NCBI GenBank assembly: GCA_008711295.1
Contig: VUYV01000007.1
Span: forward strand, 6,601,159 to 6,665,158
Direction of reading: 5' to 3'
Source of the DNA: Anarhynchus alexandrinus
Taxonomy: Eukaryota; Chordata; Aves; Charadriiformes; Charadriidae
DNA length: 64,000 nt
Of the stretch, positions 61,186 through 64,000 are shown one piece after another (the stretch's first letter is position 1; each line of letters starts with the position of its first letter). The notes beneath the pieces are model-generated. The model had not been told where the DNA came from, did not search any database, and saw only the letters and a list, made by a program, of their open reading frames with translations. Both the position numbers and the translations under genes were made by a program.

Positions 61186-62203
61186 CGGTTAATGTAGCAC
61201 CCATGACATGCACAGCACTCAAGGCCTATGCAATATGCAAGACGTGCACCTGAGACACACGCACAGCACCTGAGATGTGTGCAGCACAGCATCCGAGACA
61301 TCCACAGCACCCAAAATATATGCAGCACCCTCAACGCCTGCAGCACCGCATCTGAGACAGCAACGCACAGCGCCCAAGATGCATGCAGCACTGCATCTGG
61401 GGCATGCCAGCACCCTTGATGCATGCAGCACGCTTGACACCTGTAGTTCAGCACCCTCGCTGCATGCAGCACAGCACCCATAACACACAGCACCCAAGAT
61501 GTGTGCAGCACCGCATCCAAGACACAGATGTGCAGCACCTAAGACACGTGCAACACCCTCAACTTGTGCAGCACAGTATCCAAGACACACACAGCACCAC
61601 ATCCGAGACATGCCAGCACCCTCCATGCATGCAGCACACTCGACACGTATAGTTCAGTACCCTTGATGCGTGCAGCACAGCATCCGAGACACAGATATGC
61701 AGCACCCAAGATGCCTTCAGCACCCGTAACACGCACAGCACAAGATGCATGCGGCACCGCATCTGAGACACAGACGTACAGCACCCAAGATGCATGCAGC
61801 ACGCAAGATATGTGCAGCACAGCACCTGTAACACACACAGCAACCAAGATGCATGCAGCACCCTTGTTGCATGCAGCACAGCTCCCTCAACATGTGCAGC
61901 ACAGTATCCAAGACACACACAGCAGCCAAGATGCATGCAGCACCGCATGCGAGACATGTCAGCGCCCTCAATGCATGCAGCACACTCGACACATGTAGAT
62001 CAGCACCCTTGATGCGTGCAGCACCCTCGCTGCGTGCAGCACAGCATCTGAGACATAGGTGTGCAGCACCCAAGATGCATGCAGCACCCCAGATGCATGC
62101 AGCACCCTATCTGAGACACAGATGTACAGCACCCAAGATGCATGCAGCACCCCAGATGCATGCAGCACCCCATCTGAGACACAGATGTGCAGCACCCAAG
62201 ACG
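61186..62203. repeat. Minisatellite of about 1 kb with composite units
   Basis: The array is built from roughly 18-bp monomers of the type CAGCACCCAAGATGCATG, alternating with variants containing GCATCTGAGACACAGATG. At the right end the pattern repeats with a clean 63-bp period: CAGCACCCAAG begins at 62064, 62127 and 62190. Further left, longer composites recur. A block with GATGCATGCAGCACGCTTGACAC or a close variant, followed by TGTAGTTCAGCACCC, appears near 61411, 61617 and 61949. Copies at the left are more diverged than at the right, so the right end is probably the most recently homogenised. Long repetitive frames on both strands (for example 60885-61538 minus, 61853-62323 plus) result from the 63-bp period being a multiple of three. 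Confidence 0.95.
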
Positions 62204-62425
62204 ACGCCCGCAGCGGAGCAGCCGCGCCGTGCGGTGGCTCCGGCTCTCGCTAGAGGGAGGCAGTCTCCAAGAGAAGGCGGGCGAGCATCTCTCCGGGCAG
62301 CCGCGGTTTCCCAGGTCGCCTGACGAGGGAACACGAAGCAGCCCGGGGGGTCCACGCCACCCTCCCTGGGCGAAGGCTCCCGCCCATCAGCCCCGAGCCG
62401 AACCGCCCCGACGCCCACCGGGGTA
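62204..62425. promoter_or_regulatory. CpG island candidate abutting the minisatellite
   Basis: I count about 30 CpGs in 220 bp, the densest stretch in the window. It starts exactly where the 63-bp repeat stops, inside an AAGACGACGCCCGC sequence. No recognisable exon, TATA motif or CCAAT box is evident. The CpG density is seen; promoter activity is inference. Confidence 0.45.
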
Positions 62426-63898
62426 GAGGGGGGCTTTGGCATGAGCCCTGTAGAGTCCAAAGGATTGCTGGGCTCGCTCGGGCACTGTTTTGGGTAGCTG
62501 GGCTCATTTGCCCTTGCCTCCCCAAATCTCCCTCGAGTATCTCCCTCAGGTTAAGCCCCCCCATCCCCAAAGGCCGGTATTGCTCACCCACGGACCTTCC
62601 TCCGTCCGCTGCAGACCCTCCGCAGAGACATCCAGATTTAGCTGAATCTCATCTCGGTCTGATCTCGCACAACTGTTTCCTTCCATTCCCTTATTGCTCA
62701 GAGAAAAGTCACTGGGAATCAGTCCTGTGTGGATTAAAGCAGGAATGGAAAGTGCTTTGACATCCAGGTCACGCTAAGCATTGCTCAGATGCGGTTCATA
62801 CCAGCACAGAAAATAGCAGCTCTCCTAAATGTATTATAAAGCGACGCACCCACTACAACCAGGTGGTAAAACTTTGCTAAGAGCAAGCCAGGGTAAGCAG
62901 GAATGGAGCAACAGCATTGACAAATGCATCTTCCCACCGCATCGGGACTTTCTGTAGGAAAAGATAACTGCGGACCAGCCCAGAAGTGTGTAACTGGCTG
63001 TTTAAAGAGGATATCACAGGCAGAAAAGCAGAGAATTCAGGCTTTTGCCTTCATTTCTTCTCCAAATAAATTTGATTTGGGATGGGTTTTAGCTGGGACA
63101 TTAATGTTTTAAAAGCTTCGTATATTTGTGAAGCATATTATTCATACATACTATATAGATGTGCGAATTTTATGCGAAGAGGCATGAATATATGAAATAC
63201 AGTGTAGTTATATCTAGAAATGAAAAATAAATGCCACCATTCTTAACAGGTTTTCAAAACCAAGGAAACAATTTTTAAAGGGCAGTATAATCATTATATT
63301 AAGATACTTGGAAAAATACCTGCTAGGCTGGGCAGCTTGTTATACAGCCACTTAATGATTCTGTGATAGACAGATAGACCAGCCAGAGCGACAGAGTATA
63401 AAAAGCTACAAAGATCTGATCCAAAAGCCCTTTCTTAAACATTCAGCTTTGCATCTAAAGAGTCTGTTTTTCCTGAAGCTTTGTAAAATAGTCTGGAATA
63501 AAAACAAATACTTTAAAAATCAATATGGGTAGATGGTTCCACTTCCTCTCTCGCCTTAGGGAAAGAGAGAGTCTAGCGAAGGAATAAGTTACATTTTTAA
63601 GGAAGTTTGAGAAAAGGTTAGATTTTGAAACCCCGGAGTGCCTTCTCTAGGCTGATTTAGGGGAAAAAGCTGAGTTTCTGCTTTCTTGTTAGCGCTAAGG
63701 CTGATTTTTTTGCTGCTCAGCTGCCAGGGCAGCCTCTCCTCCAGCTGAGGTCTGTGCAAAATCCCTCCCAGCACAGCTGCTCGGTAGGGGCTGCTAATTC
63801 GGGTGGCCCATTTCTGGTGCCCAGCGCCTTCAAATACCTCTCAATGCGCTCCACGTGCTTTGGCGGCTGCGTTTTGTTAAAAAAAAAAAAAAAAAAAA
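62426..63898. other. Unique non-coding DNA, A/T-rich at right
   Basis: No gene is recognised. From 62640 onward GC falls and 63100-63330 is A/T-rich. A GAGTATAAAAAGC word at 63396-63408 resembles a TATA box but lacks context. An A-run begins at 63879 and ends at the N gap. Confidence 0.5.
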
Positions 63899-63915
63899 NN
63901 NNNNNNNNNNNNNNN
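63899..63915. other. Assembly gap (17 N)
   Basis: Seventeen N follow directly after a run of twenty A (63879-63898), so the gap probably reflects unresolved homopolymer sequence. The 85 bases after it show nothing recognisable. Confidence 0.98.
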
Positions 63916-64000
63916 CACAAAAAACCCAAAACACGGAGATGCTAAAATACGTTCGGCACTTTCCCAAAAGAGTGCAGAAATAGCTGAATTAGCACAGCCC

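Noticed and set aside
1..64000. tRNA genes, rRNA genes, CRISPR arrays or prokaryotic operons
   Set aside because: I saw no tRNA B-box with cloverleaf potential, no rRNA wording, no regularly spaced direct repeats with unique spacers, and the CR1 content identifies a vertebrate genome.

Overview
This window looks like non-coding avian nuclear DNA, either intergenic or from a very large intron. The main evidence is the repeats. Two young CR1 LINE 3' ends carry the typical bird terminus, a conserved GGTTGGAA / CCTTGAAGATCAT block next to an (ATTCTATG)n tail. They lie at about 8251-8364 (minus strand) and 39298-39744 (plus strand). An older, diverged CR1 fragment lies at about 26555-26988 (minus strand). 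Interspersed repeats are otherwise sparse, as is usual for birds. Two short segments (about 7168-7332 and 13340-13472) resemble ancient MIR/CORE-SINE sequence. No convincing protein-coding gene, tRNA, rRNA or CRISPR array was found on either strand. The longest open frames (195-230 codons) match no family I recognise, and most cross repeats, homopolymers or CpG-rich DNA where long frames arise by chance. Short exons cannot be excluded by eye.

Layout. Positions 1-95 are an (AAAGG)n pentanucleotide array cut by the window edge. From 96 to about 53500 the DNA is mostly unique, of moderate GC, with A/T-rich stretches, short microsatellites, occasional CpG-rich patches (about 5585-5965, 16317-16475, 30945-31150, 35695-35845, 42178-42345) and clusters of GATA- or homeodomain-type motifs that could belong to distal regulatory elements. 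From about 53500 to 62425 CpG-rich patches become more frequent (53567-53705, 54700-54900, 57725-57880, 60150-60860, 62204-62425), which may mean a gene promoter lies nearby.

The most distinctive feature is a minisatellite of about 1 kb (about 61186-62203). It is built from roughly 18-bp CAGCACCCAAGATGCATG-type monomers arranged into longer composite units. At its right end it resolves into a 63-bp period, and the array stops abruptly at a CpG-dense island. Because 63 bp is 21 codons, the array creates long repetitive open frames in several frames on both strands; these are best read as artefacts.

No novel biological system is evident. The items most worth checking are the minisatellite and its junction with the CpG island, the possible ancient SINE remnants, and a few motif-dense segments that might be conserved regulatory elements. 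All Ns fall in or beside A/T-rich low-complexity sequence (32890, 41234, 63899-63915) and look technical.
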